From assembly GCF_008831285.2 (NCBI RefSeq), contig NC_045139.1, forward strand, positions 974,204-1,038,203: a DNA stretch of 64,000 nt. Reading direction: 5' to 3'. Of the stretch, positions 13,106-24,412 are shown piece after piece. Position numbers and translations under genes: made by a program. The stretch is from Nymphaea colorata (taxonomy: Eukaryota; Streptophyta; Magnoliopsida; Nymphaeales; Nymphaeaceae). Within the stretch, counting starts at the first letter, position 1. Each line of letters opens with the position of its first letter. Below the pieces are notes generated by a model. The model worked only from the letters and a program-made list of their open reading frames with translations, had not been told where the DNA came from and ran no database searches.

Positions 13106-13375
13106 TCAGAAGCTGCAGCCGCAGCAGAGGAAGTAGAAGCCGAGCATGGCGAGGAGGGCGAGGAGCTCGAAGGCGGAGGCGATCTTGAAGAGGAGACCGT
13201 CGACGATGGAGGAGCGGAGGAGGGACAGGCGGATGTAGGGACGCTTCCACCCGCGGGGAAGGCTAAGCCTCGACGCCCACCTCCAGCTTGTCCTCCTCAA
13301 GAAGCCCGTCCGTGCTTCCTTTGCCTCCCCTGATCCTTCTCTTCCGGATTTCGCCATGAATTCTCCTTTCTCCAT
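13106..13375 (-). CDS. small putative tail-anchored membrane protein, 89 aa, function unknown
   Basis: A single-exon frame starting at ATG 13375 and ending in TGA at 13106. The N-terminal half is rich in K, R, S and G and contains a short RRTSWRWASRL-type basic block. The C-terminal about 25 residues form one hydrophobic segment (LLALLAMLGFYFL) followed by a short Cys-rich tail, CCGCSF. That layout fits a small type II or tail-anchored membrane protein. A second in-frame ATG lies at 13357. The upstream sequence is a pyrimidine-rich (CT)n leader, common in plant 5' UTRs, and could contain an intron acceptor just before the start (TTCAG|GCAG). I recall small plant proteins ending in similar CCGC tails but cannot assign a family. 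Confidence 0.55.
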   Translation of the reverse strand: MEKGEFMAKSGREGSGEAKEARTGFLRRTSWRWASRLSLPRGWKRPYIRLSLLRSSIVDGLLFKIASAFELLALLAMLGFYFLCCGCSF

Positions 13376-13479
13376 TCCCTTCTTCTGCCTGAACCAACGA
13401 CAGGGAAATCCAGAGAGACACAGAAAGAAAGAAAGAGAGAGAGAGAGTGGTTGAAATTTGATGAGATGCACGTTACGTC

Positions 13480-14839
13480 GTGGGCGAGTCCCTCTTTATG
13501 GAGGAAGTGTTAGTCGGAGTCCGGTGAAGGGCGCAACCATCGGAATTCTGCCGTCGGTTCCTTCGGCCCCACGGTATAGATATATGTATATAGTAATTTT
13601 TGGATTTCTTAGTTCGAGAAATTCTCAAGTACATATGTATGTGAAAAACTGGTAGATCTAAGATAAAGTAGATATCAAACGATATTTTTGAAATCAAAAC
13701 TTCAAAAAAGAAAAAGAAAAAACATGTATCAATCAGTCACAAATATTTCTCTAACGAGTTTTAAACGGTAAAGTTTTTCTCGATATACTATGACGAACTT
13801 AAAAAAATAAGAAAAATATGATAATTTTTTAAAAACAAAAAATAAAATATAAGATAAAATAAATGCATCAAAAGATAAGTATATTTGCAACAAAAAAAAA
13901 TTGACATTAAAAAAACTTAAAAAAAATGTAAAAAAACGTGTTAAAAACCCGTTAAATGTGATTTTTTAAAGTTTTGAACGGTTAGTTAATTTATCACATT
14001 TTTTCATTTTTTTAAAAAATACACGTTTTTTGTGATTCATCACCTTCTTTTTTTTTTTTCAACCACTAGTTTGAAAAAGATGAAAGGCTGAAACTATTCT
14101 TTATTTATTTAATATCTAAGTGTCTAGCATCCAGTAGACAAATGTTTTAAATAAAATGTGAACCTTCAAATATGTTTATAAGTACTAATTAGAGAAACAA
14201 AACACTGAGGTTAATTATTCTTTACTTGATTAAATATGTTTATAAGTACTAAATTTTTCTTTACTTGATTTTTATTCAATTATTCTGCAGTCTGCCCGAT
14301 TAGGCTGTTTTGATTATGACCAATAACCATGAAAAAACATTGTAGTCCCTGCTCAATTTCAAAAATTTGTAATATGAGAGATTTTCTAAAAAAAAAAGTA
14401 TTTCTAAAGAAATATGTGAATGATAAAATCATTATTCTCTCAAAATTCTGCAAATATATGAACGAGAGCCTGTTAAGAAAGTAATTAGAAACGAATAATG
14501 CCGATCAACCCACTTCTTTTAGGACATGTCCGCCAAGCAGCTGTGGAGCCAAAAAATTTTTTTGAGGCGGGCTGAATCAAAGTTTCTAAATTTTGACACG
14601 AACCAAAATATCATTTTTCAAAATTTCTATATAAAACAGGTAAAATTTTCTAAACTTTACATGTAAATTTCTTTTTTTTTTTTTTAATTCTGAGTTGGGG
14701 CCAGCCCATCTCCGCCCCTGCTCGGGAAGGGCAGCTGGTAAGGCTATGCATTGGGCCTGAGCTCGATTTGATTCGATAAGTTACTTTTAATAATTTATAT
14801 ATATTATCACGATTAATTATATTGATATATTAATTTATA

Positions 14840-14887
<48 letters not shown>

Positions 14888-15425
14888 TAATTTTAACTGA
14901 ACCTGGGTAGAGTCAAGGCTTGCGTTTGGGTGTCAGGCCGGGCCCAGGAGATGATTACTAGCTGTGGCGCGGCTCGAGCGCAACTCCTTATCGGACCTGC
15001 CCGATGCCCAGGCTGTGCTTGTCGTGACTCATTAGGTGGTGTGGTCATGATCTATTGGTCTCAAAAGTTGAAATTCTAGATTCTCAACTCCTTAAGCTAA
15101 TCTTCTTCCTTTCGCTTGGCCCACTTCTGAGCTGTTTTTTTTTTTTGTTTTTTTTTTATTTTTATTATTATTTCTAGAAGCAGCACATTCAGATATTTTT
15201 CATGCTCCCTGAATTTTTGTTTGGGAAAACGAATATATTTTCTTGTCACACGTAGTTGTAAGACTATTTGTCAATAGAAACAAAACACTGAGGTTAATCA
15301 TTGTTGAAGTACTTAACATAGTAAATCTCAGAGCTTTAAGTTAGATTCATGAAAATAATAACAAATTATTATTGTTAAACGGCCCTAAAGGAGTGTTTGA
15401 CAGCTTCGAATGAGGTCCGAACTTT
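13480..15425. other. AT-rich intergenic DNA with degenerate repeats, no gene seen
   Basis: Mostly poly-A/T-rich DNA. A (TA)n tract lies at about 14847-14883. The segment 14560-14725 carries GGCGGG-type and TCCGCCCC-type ends resembling the GGCGGAG-bounded repeats near 35.95 kb and 50.05 kb. The segment 14890-15010 is a GC-rich block rich in CCCGGGC-like strings, similar in style to the region 15.43-16.30 kb. Confidence 0.5.
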
Positions 15426-15429
15426 TTAA

Positions 15430-16300
15430 AGATTAGCGTAAGGCTGGCCCGATATCCCGGGTCCTAGCCCGGCTCGATGCCCACTTGTTGATGCCGGTGG
15501 GGTTTGTGGCGGTGAAGGGCATCTGGGAGGGTGAGCGGTGAAGGGCACCTGGGAGTCGATGACGGCGTCCTCCTGAGTCCTGAGCAAGCATCTGGGGCAA
15601 CAAAAGTGGCTGAGGTGGGGCGGAGTCGTCCTTCTCGCTGAAGATTCACCGGATGAGCCATGAGCGACGGCTCTTGCCATTAGCAATTTAGCATCGAGTC
15701 CAAGTCCTCCATGGGAGGACCAATCTCCCACCGCGAAGGGTCGCTGAAATCCGGCGGGAGGCCGCCGGAGGGTTGGGTTGTCTCCCTTGCCCATAAGAGT
15801 CCCCGCACCGCCGCTAGACACCCGCCGTTGACATTGCCTAAAGCGCTGTGAGAAAGGGAGATCTGCGACGGGCTGGATCGAGCCGGGCCGGGCCGACCAG
15901 GGCTGCACCATCTGGCCAGGGCCCGGCCCGGGACCCAGTTTTCTCGGCCCGACCCGACGCCCAAGCTTTAGGCCAGCCTCGTAAGAACCGGGTTCGAGCA
16001 GACCCGATGTTCAAAACTCGAGCGCGATACTCGAAACCCGGGTCCGGGCCCCGTTTGAAACGGATACATGAAACCTGGATTCAGGTCTGACCCGATTATA
16101 ATAAAAAACCGTTTTTTAAAATATAAAATAAAATTTCAATCTAAAATATATTTTTATTAGTAAATATATATGATTAATAATAGTAAACATATTTTTTAAA
16201 TGTTATGGGGCCGGATTGGCCCCGTCCGGCAAATCCGGGCTGACCCATCGGACCCAGGCCAGGTCCCGGGCCCCCGCCGGCGGCCCGGCGCCCACCCTAA
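15430..16300. mobile_element. GC-rich transposon-like segment with inverted GGCCCGG-rich ends, probably non-autonomous
   Basis: The left edge begins TAAGGCTGGCCCG and continues with CCCGGG/GCCCGG strings. The right edge, read on the minus strand, begins TTAGGGTGGGCGCCGGGCCG. Long runs of alternating GGCCCG and CGACCC lie in inverted orientation around a GC-rich interior and a short AT-rich block at 16090-16200. This pattern fits a degenerate DNA transposon or MITE with GC-rich subterminal repeats. A 161-codon minus-strand open frame inside (15426-15911) shows no known domain. No clean target-site duplication was found, so the borders are approximate. Confidence 0.4.
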
Positions 16301-17751
16301 TTCAAGCTGTTCAACGTGAAGGCTTTCACCAATTAGTTTTGACAATCTAAAGATCGCCAGCAAAATCATGTGTCTTGACGACATGGTGTTGAATTAAGTT
16401 AAACCTACTAAAATATTGGAATTTTTATATTTAGAATTTAAAAATTTAAAACTATTTATTTTCCGGCATACGATTAAAGTTTAATAATACTATAAAAGAA
16501 ACATCACCGGAGACGGCGTATGTGGCCGGAAACCGGCACGTGTCGCACCGGAAAAAGGTCAAGCACATGCACGTATCCCGTTTTGACGTCCTTCTAGAAA
16601 TCAGAATGGAATTCTCAATGGCATGAGAATTAATCTCAAGCGTTTGAATTTGGTTTCCTCCTCCTTCAATTGATGTTACAAAGTTGACCGAAATTATGAA
16701 GATCATAATCTTTTTGGTCTCATGGGGGTCAGCCCAAACTTGTTGACCAAGTGAACTCAAACTCCTCGACCGTGTGAACCCAGTGGGTCGAACCCTGTGG
16801 TCCAAGTTGACCAAGTCAAGTCATAGGCGTCTTTCTGGAAGGATAAAGAGATCATCTGTTGAACAACATCTTTGCATTGTGGATACAGATAGAATTCACT
16901 TCTAAGATCAGCAAATGGATCCGAAACTGAATTGTTTTCGTCAGATTTGGTAAAGAAAAGTCATTTGATTGGATTCAGATCTGAATTCAGTTTCAATAAA
17001 CATCCAGTTGGATCAGATTCAAATTTGCATTCAAATTGTAAAAGATGTCCTATATTCAATATGTAAGATCGTCCATCACATATTTTTTTTTGGAAAATTT
17101 CATCATGCCAATGTCCAATAAAAAAAATACAAGAAAATAATTTAAGCATATTTACGATATTTCTTAAGCAACATAATTTTTGGCACATAGAATGAAAGCT
17201 AAAAAGATCAATCGTTGATTACCAAATTAATGTTAATAAAATCTTAATTATCGGGTAATCATGTTATTATTTTTCTTCAGATCAATGAGATCACATTGGT
17301 TCTGCAAAATTTGCCTAAAAACTAATAAAATATGAAAAAAAATTAGGAATAACGTATTCCTTCAGTAAAAAATGCTAACGAGTCCAAATTAGCGGATAAA
17401 AACTTTCATATACACGAACACAACAAGAAAAAAGTTTAAAACTTCTACATGTTACTAGAGAGTAACATGATTAAAAATGAAAGATCATACATAGGAAAAC
17501 ATTAGTGAGAGTTCATAGTATACCAATCGTTGATTGTATATTTAACAAGAGCTCATAGTATATGAATTTTTATTTTTTAACCATTGCAACAATTACCCAC
17601 GGTGCATGTCTCTCTCTATATATTGTATATTTTATCTTTTTGCTTCTGTCTTGCGACTTGTTATTGTAACTAAGAGATTTCTTGTTCCCAAATTTTGTAA
17701 CTATGGGATCTTTTGTCCCTAAATTTTGATATAGATTCTTATTTTATCGGT

Positions 17752-17760
<9 letters not shown>
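16301..17760. other. intergenic DNA, no gene seen
   Basis: No supported gene. The part 16930-17160 has the GATT/CAGATT/GAATT-rich texture of a degenerate AT-rich repeat family that recurs at 19.4, 27.4-27.8 and 35.6 kb. The part 16680-16830 is rich in TTGACC/GGTCAA strings with no gene attached. Confidence 0.5.

Positions 17761-17761
<1 letters not shown>

Positions 17762-17818
<57 letters not shown>
17762..17818. repeat. (TA)n microsatellite
   Basis: About 57 bp of alternating A and T, preceded by a short CT tract. Confidence 0.95.
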
Positions 17819-17823
<5 letters not shown>

Positions 17824-18147
17824 TTTAATAGTTTCACAGCATATAGATTTCAAGTCTTGTAGCCAACTTGAGAAGCTACCAGTAAGATTGATGCTTTTTT
17901 TTTTTATCTTCATTAGCTTCCAACCTGTCCAATCCATGTCAAATCAGTGCTTTATCTCTTTCCACAAACCCCATAAAAAAAAGAGAAGAAGAAAAGTGGT
18001 AGTGTAGGAGGGGAATCAAAAGAGAACAATCCAATCAGTTCATCCCCTAAATTAAGCAAAATAATTTCCCCAAGTATGACTGAAAGCAAACTGACTTTTA
18101 TACAGTATTCAAAAATTTTTTAGTTGCCCTTGAGAAGCAAAAGTTGT

Positions 18148-18229
<82 letters not shown>
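18148..18229. repeat. compound palindromic microsatellite (CT)n(AT)n(AG)n
   Basis: About 19 bp of CT, about 33 bp of AT and about 30 bp of AG lie in direct succession. Because AG is the reverse complement of CT and AT is self-complementary, the tract is almost one continuous inverted repeat able to fold into a long hairpin. Confidence 0.95.
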
Positions 18230-18231
<2 letters not shown>

Positions 18232-19218
18232 GAGAGTTTGGGTGTTGTAGCCTCCCAGTGAATAATAAGCTAGAAATCTTGAGCAACTATTGTGATTGTT
18301 TTTTTATTAAAAAATATTTTTTTTTTATAATTACAAATAGGGAGAATAAGTCTACTAGCTAGATTGCTACAATAAACAAGCCATATGTCATGAGAATCTG
18401 TTTTGGATTCAACGATATTTCTTTTTCATCTCAAGGTTGAGTCTAGTCTGATGCTTCTTATTTAACTAATTGCTGAGTCTAATTTGGCTATGCAAAGCAA
18501 GTTGTCCCCTAGGATGTTAGTTGGAAGACTTAATAGTTATATCATAAGATTTATACAAAAGGAGTAGCCCTCTAATGTAATAGGTAGCATTGGATTAAAA
18601 ATGCGAAAATATATCCTAGCTAGGCACTACTAGCATGCACCCTCTTATTGCCATGCACCGCCGAGACAACTTGTCAAGTATTCGCATTTAATTTCTTTTG
18701 GCCTGATCAGGTGGTGCCCATGAAAAAATTATACATGTAAAACAAAGTAAAACTTAATTCGTAGTCACATGTAATTTTATAGTCATCAACACACACATAT
18801 ATATATATATAAAGAGAGAGAGAACCGATAAAATGAGAATTCATAGCCAAATTTGAGGACAAGAAGTCCCCTAAATACAAGAACAAACCACAAAAATAAA
18901 ATACGAATATACAAGATAACCGCACATTAAAACCAAAATAATAATAGGTGGAGAGAGAGAGAGAAGTACCATACCCTACTTGATGTAAATTATCATATGC
19001 TGAACATTAATTTGAAAATATAGAAAGCAAAAATACCCCTTCAAGGGAGGAGGCAGTGAGGAAGCAAGAAAGAGAGAAATAAATCGGTTTTCTTTAAGGA
19101 GAACCCATGTATTCTTTGAGGAATATTTCAAACTCTTGAAAAAACAACTTTGTTTTTATATTTTTAACATAATTTTCTTAGAATCAACTGTTGGTATAAG
19201 TCTAGTATATGAGGGCAT

Positions 19219-19221
<3 letters not shown>

Positions 19222-19256
<35 letters not shown>
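19222..19256. repeat. (TC)n microsatellite
   Basis: About 35 bp of CT dinucleotides, nearly uninterrupted. Confidence 0.9.
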
Positions 19257-19262
<6 letters not shown>

Positions 19263-19402
19263 TCATTGATCAATGTTAACAATTTACTAAGTAAGTACAA
19301 CTTTTCACTTGTCAGGCCCGCTGCCGTAAATGTATGCACAAAGCCAAGATTAACTTATGAACATCTATCTGGTGCAACGAGTTAATTTAGCAGTTGCATA
19401 TA

Positions 19403-19892
19403 AAGATGTTAATGAATCAAATTCAGATTAGATATCTAATCTAACTGATACTAAATATAGTTGGATATAGAAAAAAATTAACATCTCAGTAAAAATGCAA
19501 ACCGGTTTTGGATTTAAGACATGGTACCAGAGTGGATTCAGATTTGGTTTTAAACAGTTATCGTATCCAATTTTAGATCGGAATTCAAGTATGGATTTAG
19601 TTTTAAAAGAAATATTCTACATCCAATATCTATGGCTTGAAAGTAATTCTTAGCATATCATGATACAGTTCAGATTTGATTGTGCATCTAAAAGCTGGAT
19701 TCAGCTTTATATAAGAAAATCAAAGTTGAATTTGGAAATGGATTCATATTACGAATTTAATAATCAGATTCACATGGTACAAACATTTTTTGATTTGCAT
19801 CCAAACCTGAATTCGAATCCTAATACGTAAATGTTTGATAAATCGGATATGAAAAAGATCATCGGATTCAAATCCGGTCAGTTGACATTCTT
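19403..19892. mobile_element. degenerate AT-rich non-autonomous element with AGATGTTAA / TTGACATTCT ends
   Basis: The left end reads AGATGTTAATG and the right end, on the minus strand, reads AAGAATGTCAAC, so the edges form a short imperfect inverted repeat. The interior is filled with variants of GGATTCAGATTTGG and GAATTC. The same texture and the same GATGTCAA-type end appear at 35557-35933, and internal segments match 27.64-27.80 kb. This supports a dispersed MITE-like family. No target-site duplication was found. Confidence 0.45.
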
Positions 19893-22770
19893 ACTTGATA
19901 GGGCAATAAATTCACACATTTTTAGTTTAGATCAAACTGTGAACATGTGGGTTGTAGCGACCAATAAAACTAGACAGCGCTTGTGTTTAGAAACGAAAAA
20001 TCTTTCCTGTCAACGCAAACAAGACAAAAGAGATCTAAAATTTATCTCTATAAAACATATGCCCAAAATACCTTCTTTCTTTTTTCTTTTTTTTTTAAGT
20101 AAGAGAAATACTCATCACATCATGGTCTTGCTTGGAAAAGTTCCAAAGGCCCTGTTATTCCTCTTGCCTTCAATGTTTTAAGTAAGTTTCGGCATTGAGC
20201 CGGCCTGACCTGATAAGGAGACAGGCTCGAACGCCTCAAACCCTTGCTTGGCCCAACCATTAAAACCTGAGCCTGAGCGCGGCTCGAAGTATGTTGTATG
20301 CCCATTGAGACAACAGCGGGCCACTTCTAATAACTCAAAAACTAGTAGACTTTATCTTAATGTTCAAACACCCTAATTTAATTTAAGTTGCTAAATTCGA
20401 TGCTAAAACTAGACTCTTATTTTTCTTCTGTTCCTCGTAAAGGGTTTCCCCTTCAATTATTTTCCCCCTTTTGGTAAAAATGATAAAAAGTAATCACATG
20501 GTGATGATAGAATGATGTCACAAGATAAAAAATTAAGAAAAATCTTTTCCTGAATTCAATGGACCGACACTTCTTTTGTCGACATCAAGGGTGAATGGGG
20601 GCCACTCTTCACGTCGGTGGCGGTGCGGTAGGTCCCGCCGGCCGGTGGTCTCACCGGCCGGCGTGCATGTCACATGGGCATGGATGACAATCGAACGGTG
20701 ATCAAGATGGCACATGGACATTCATAATATTATTATTATGAAGATGATGCAGAATACTGTGAGGAATATGGTTTTTGGACCAAGAAATTGTGGAGAATAT
20801 ATGCAACCCTGCATTATATTCCACATCACATGATGCTGAGGCATCTCCTTGCATGCACGCATGCAAAGTGATGTGCGTGTGTGCCGTTAGTCGCTTTCTC
20901 TCTCTAGATCGTTCGTTCTGTACCTCGCTCGCCGGTTTGTCTTTTATTTCTTTATCGTTCGTTCTGTACTCTGTCGCTCGTTTGTCTCTCCTGTGCTCCC
21001 TTGCCTACTTTTCCTTAGATCTCTTTACTCTATGCATGTGAAAAAGTTACAACCGAGGAAGGCTTCATCCATATAATAAAGAAAAAGTTTCCGAATCTGT
21101 CGGCTTCGGTCCAAATGGAAAAAATGCTAATCATTAAAACGATAAATGAAAAAATGTATGAGAAAATCTTTGAAAATAAGAAATTAAATTTGACAATGGC
21201 ATATGGTACCCTTCAATCGGCACTGAATTTATTCAATTCCAATCTGTTGATTGTGATAATATTGTATTTAATGTGTTGAAATCTCATTGTAAATAACTTT
21301 TTATAATTCTAGAAACAGTTATCGCTACTGCTGTGTTCTTGAGACTGCTTAAAGAGACCTTCCTCCGGAATTTGGTTCTATACATCAGGAAGGCAACCAG
21401 TACAAGATCAGGTCTCTCACCTTCAATCATGGTTTCTAAGAAATGAAGAGAAAAGTTTTCCCAGGCTGGGAGAAACTACCCAGGATTTTCTTATAAATTA
21501 ATAATGTTCTCATCTTCACGTACGAGTTATCTAAAAAACCAAACATCCTCTGAGGGATAATTTCCTTCTCTTTCTCCCTCTCTCTCGCTCTCTCTAACTT
21601 CCCAAGGAATTAATTTTCCATGCGGGATCATCTCAGAAACCCATGACGTCCACGAAATGAAATATTTTGCACCATTTGGATTTGCATGTTGGTAGAGATT
21701 GATAACGAGCTCAAGAGTTCACATAATATCTGGTACCAACGTGAGCAGCATGAAAAAGTCACCAGTCCAGGAATTCAGATGCTTCACATTCGAGTTCCCT
21801 TCCAGGAAATGAAAGGAATTCTGTACGTTCAGTTAATATTGAGAAAACAAGAACTCCCAGATTTCCTTTCTTCGAAGAACAGAAGTTCATGATCTATTTG
21901 GTTTTGGAAGAAAAATTTTGACATCCTTGGTAGTTCGCCAAACACTTATAAACTCCAGGCAAGAATCTATTACACAGCTGTAAAGATAGAGGCTAGAAAG
22001 ATGGTTCACAGAAAGAGAGAGAGAGAGAGAGAAGGAAAAAAAGCTATCACAACAAAAATGGAGAACAATAATATATAGGAACCAGAACAACAACAAAATT
22101 ATATATTAAAAGAAGAAGAAGAAGAAGAAGAAGAAGAAGAAGAACAAAAAGAAAAAGAAGAGCAGGCATGTGCTTGTGCTTGTTAGAGTGGGGAAAGGTG
22201 GCTACATCTAGATAAAGCATAGCATCCAGATACGTTCACATCCATTGCTATTTCTTTATTTGTAATCTAGAAGACGACATGGGCAGCCTCTGATATATTT
22301 GGTGATCTAGGTCAAGGCAAATAGGGACCTGCTATTTTCAATCTCATTGTTGACCTAATGGATTCATCTACTCTACGAAGCTGCAGAGAGCTCAACCAGG
22401 AGGAGGTGACCAGGGGTTCCATAGCTCGAGAGTCAACTTGATTAACCTGTCTCTTTGTCAAATTAGGTTACCCGTTTCTTGAATCTGTCTCGAACGCCAT
22501 TAATGCTCACCATCCCCCACATGCAGATAATGAGGAGTTTGAATTGAATGAATTCTAAACACCAAGAGATTTCTTTCCATGAAATCCATTCTCAGCAAAC
22601 CGTCTAAGTATCGAACGGAATTTATTGAAGTTAGGCTGACCGGATTTTGTCTGAGCTATCTACTACTAATATGATTTGTATTCAGGTAGTTGTTGTGTGC
22701 ATGATGTTGAAAAGCTCTAGTACCAAGGCTCTTAATTTGTCATGTATATTCCACTTACGTCACTATGTTA
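19893..22770. other. intergenic DNA, no gene seen
   Basis: No supported coding sequence. The part 20190-20300 has GC-rich GAGCC/GGCTC strings like the transposon-like region at 15.4-16.3 kb. An (AGA)n tract lies at about 22110-22144. Open frames here, for example 20775-21041 and 21686-21892, are short, isolated and without motifs. Confidence 0.5.
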
Positions 22771-22772
22771 TA

Positions 22773-22778
<6 letters not shown>

Positions 22779-22842
<64 letters not shown>
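22779..22842. repeat. (TA)n microsatellite
   Basis: About 64 bp of alternating T and A. Further short TA tracts follow at about 22977-23005 and 23726-23752. Confidence 0.95.
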
Positions 22843-22844
<2 letters not shown>

Positions 22845-22972
22845 TGGACTACCTTCTCATGTGATAGGAATAGATCATAGCATAGCTGCTAAAATTCGTT
22901 GAGTCAAAAAGAAACTTGAGGTCGGTAGATATCATTCAATGTGCATCCAACTATTTTCCCTTAGTCCACACC

Positions 22973-23009
<37 letters not shown>

Positions 23010-23721
23010 AGTTTTGCAAGAGTCTATAGGTGGTCATTTCTTGGGTAAAATAAGTCGTTTTCACCTTCGAACTGAAATGTATTAATTACATGTACCTTCT
23101 TTTAGATACACCTATACGGAAGTACCTTTAAAGAGTAAAAGAAACGTTCAACCCTTGCGTGATTAAAACAATAATGTTTTATCTTCCGAGGTTAAGAAGA
23201 GAAGTGCAAAACTGCAAAAGGGCATGAAGGCCGTTGATGAAATGTTAGCCTGCGCTTCTGCATGTTCTTCAACCTTTTCATGCCGTTAAGTTTTTAGCGA
23301 AAATACAAAACCATTATATATATATAAAATGACCAGAAGGTTCTTAATCTGTAAAAAGGAAAAACTGTTTTATAAAGGCAAAAGAGGAAATTTAAAAAAT
23401 TATATATTTTTGTCAAATGCTTACTATATCCCTTTCCCTTTATTTTCATAAATGACCAAAATACCCTTCACATATATGTGCAAGGTTTTCATCAAAATAT
23501 AAGTTCGACGAAGTTTTAATTGTTCCAAAGTTCGAGTACACAAAAGTGCCAAGCAATTTAGACCACACTTCTAAGTCTATCGCATATTGAAAATGTACTA
23601 ATAGAGAGTACAATAGCAACAGTTACTGCAACCGAGCTACATAGAAGGTGAAAACTGGTCGAAACCTGCCATTCATGCATGCACTCATGCATGTGTATGT
23701 GTGTTGAATGTCTTCTTTTTA

Positions 23722-23756
<35 letters not shown>

Positions 23757-24412
23757 AAAGAAGATTATGGTACCGTTGAATTTAGTAGGCTCTTGGGAAT
23801 CGTGCTCCTCCACAAACCCCTTTCAATGGCATGTTCATGGACAAAACGTCAGCCCTCATAACTATATACCTTCTTCTCCACATGCCTAACACTTTTTTAA
23901 TAATATAAAAACATTTTCTCCCACCCATCACGCCCCACAATTTAAGGTACCACTTTCCCTCCCCTTTTCACTCCCCTTGGAAAAAGTTTTCCATAAAAAT
24001 CACGTAGTCAGAGACTAAACCACCGTAGTTGTTGTTGTTGTACTGAGATGGAAAGAAAGAGAATCTTACATAGTGAACAAGGACAAGCGACGGGATGGTG
24101 GCATGCAGCATTAAAGTAGACGCAGGGAAACCCCATATTCACAGAAGCTCCATTAATGCACGTTGCCCAAACAAGAAATTCTCAGAACTGTTTTTGAAGA
24201 AGTTCAGTTAGATTTTTGGACATGGATATGGGAAGAGAGAACAAGAAAAGATTCATGAGAGGTGTCAGAAAAGATAACAATTTAATGCTGTGGAGCACCC
24301 ATGTTCCATGCCTAGTTCTACGACCAATGAGCGATCGATCTCGTACATACCTATACATAAAAAGGAGAAGAAACAAAAGGAAAAAGATAGTCTGATGAGT
24401 CCTGTTAATCTC
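22843..24412. other. intergenic DNA and probable 3' UTR of the WRKY gene
   Basis: No further gene recognised. The last few hundred bases before 24413 presumably hold the 3' UTR of the minus-strand WRKY gene. Confidence 0.45.

Noticed and set aside
15426-15911. 161-codon minus-strand frame as a gene
   Set aside because: It lies in a GC-rich repeat-like segment where several frames are open, runs into the inverted GGCCCG ends, and shows no domain.
16680-16830. Cluster of TTGACC/GGTCAA strings as a W-box promoter
   Set aside because: No gene starts nearby on either strand, and the strings look like part of a degenerate repeat.
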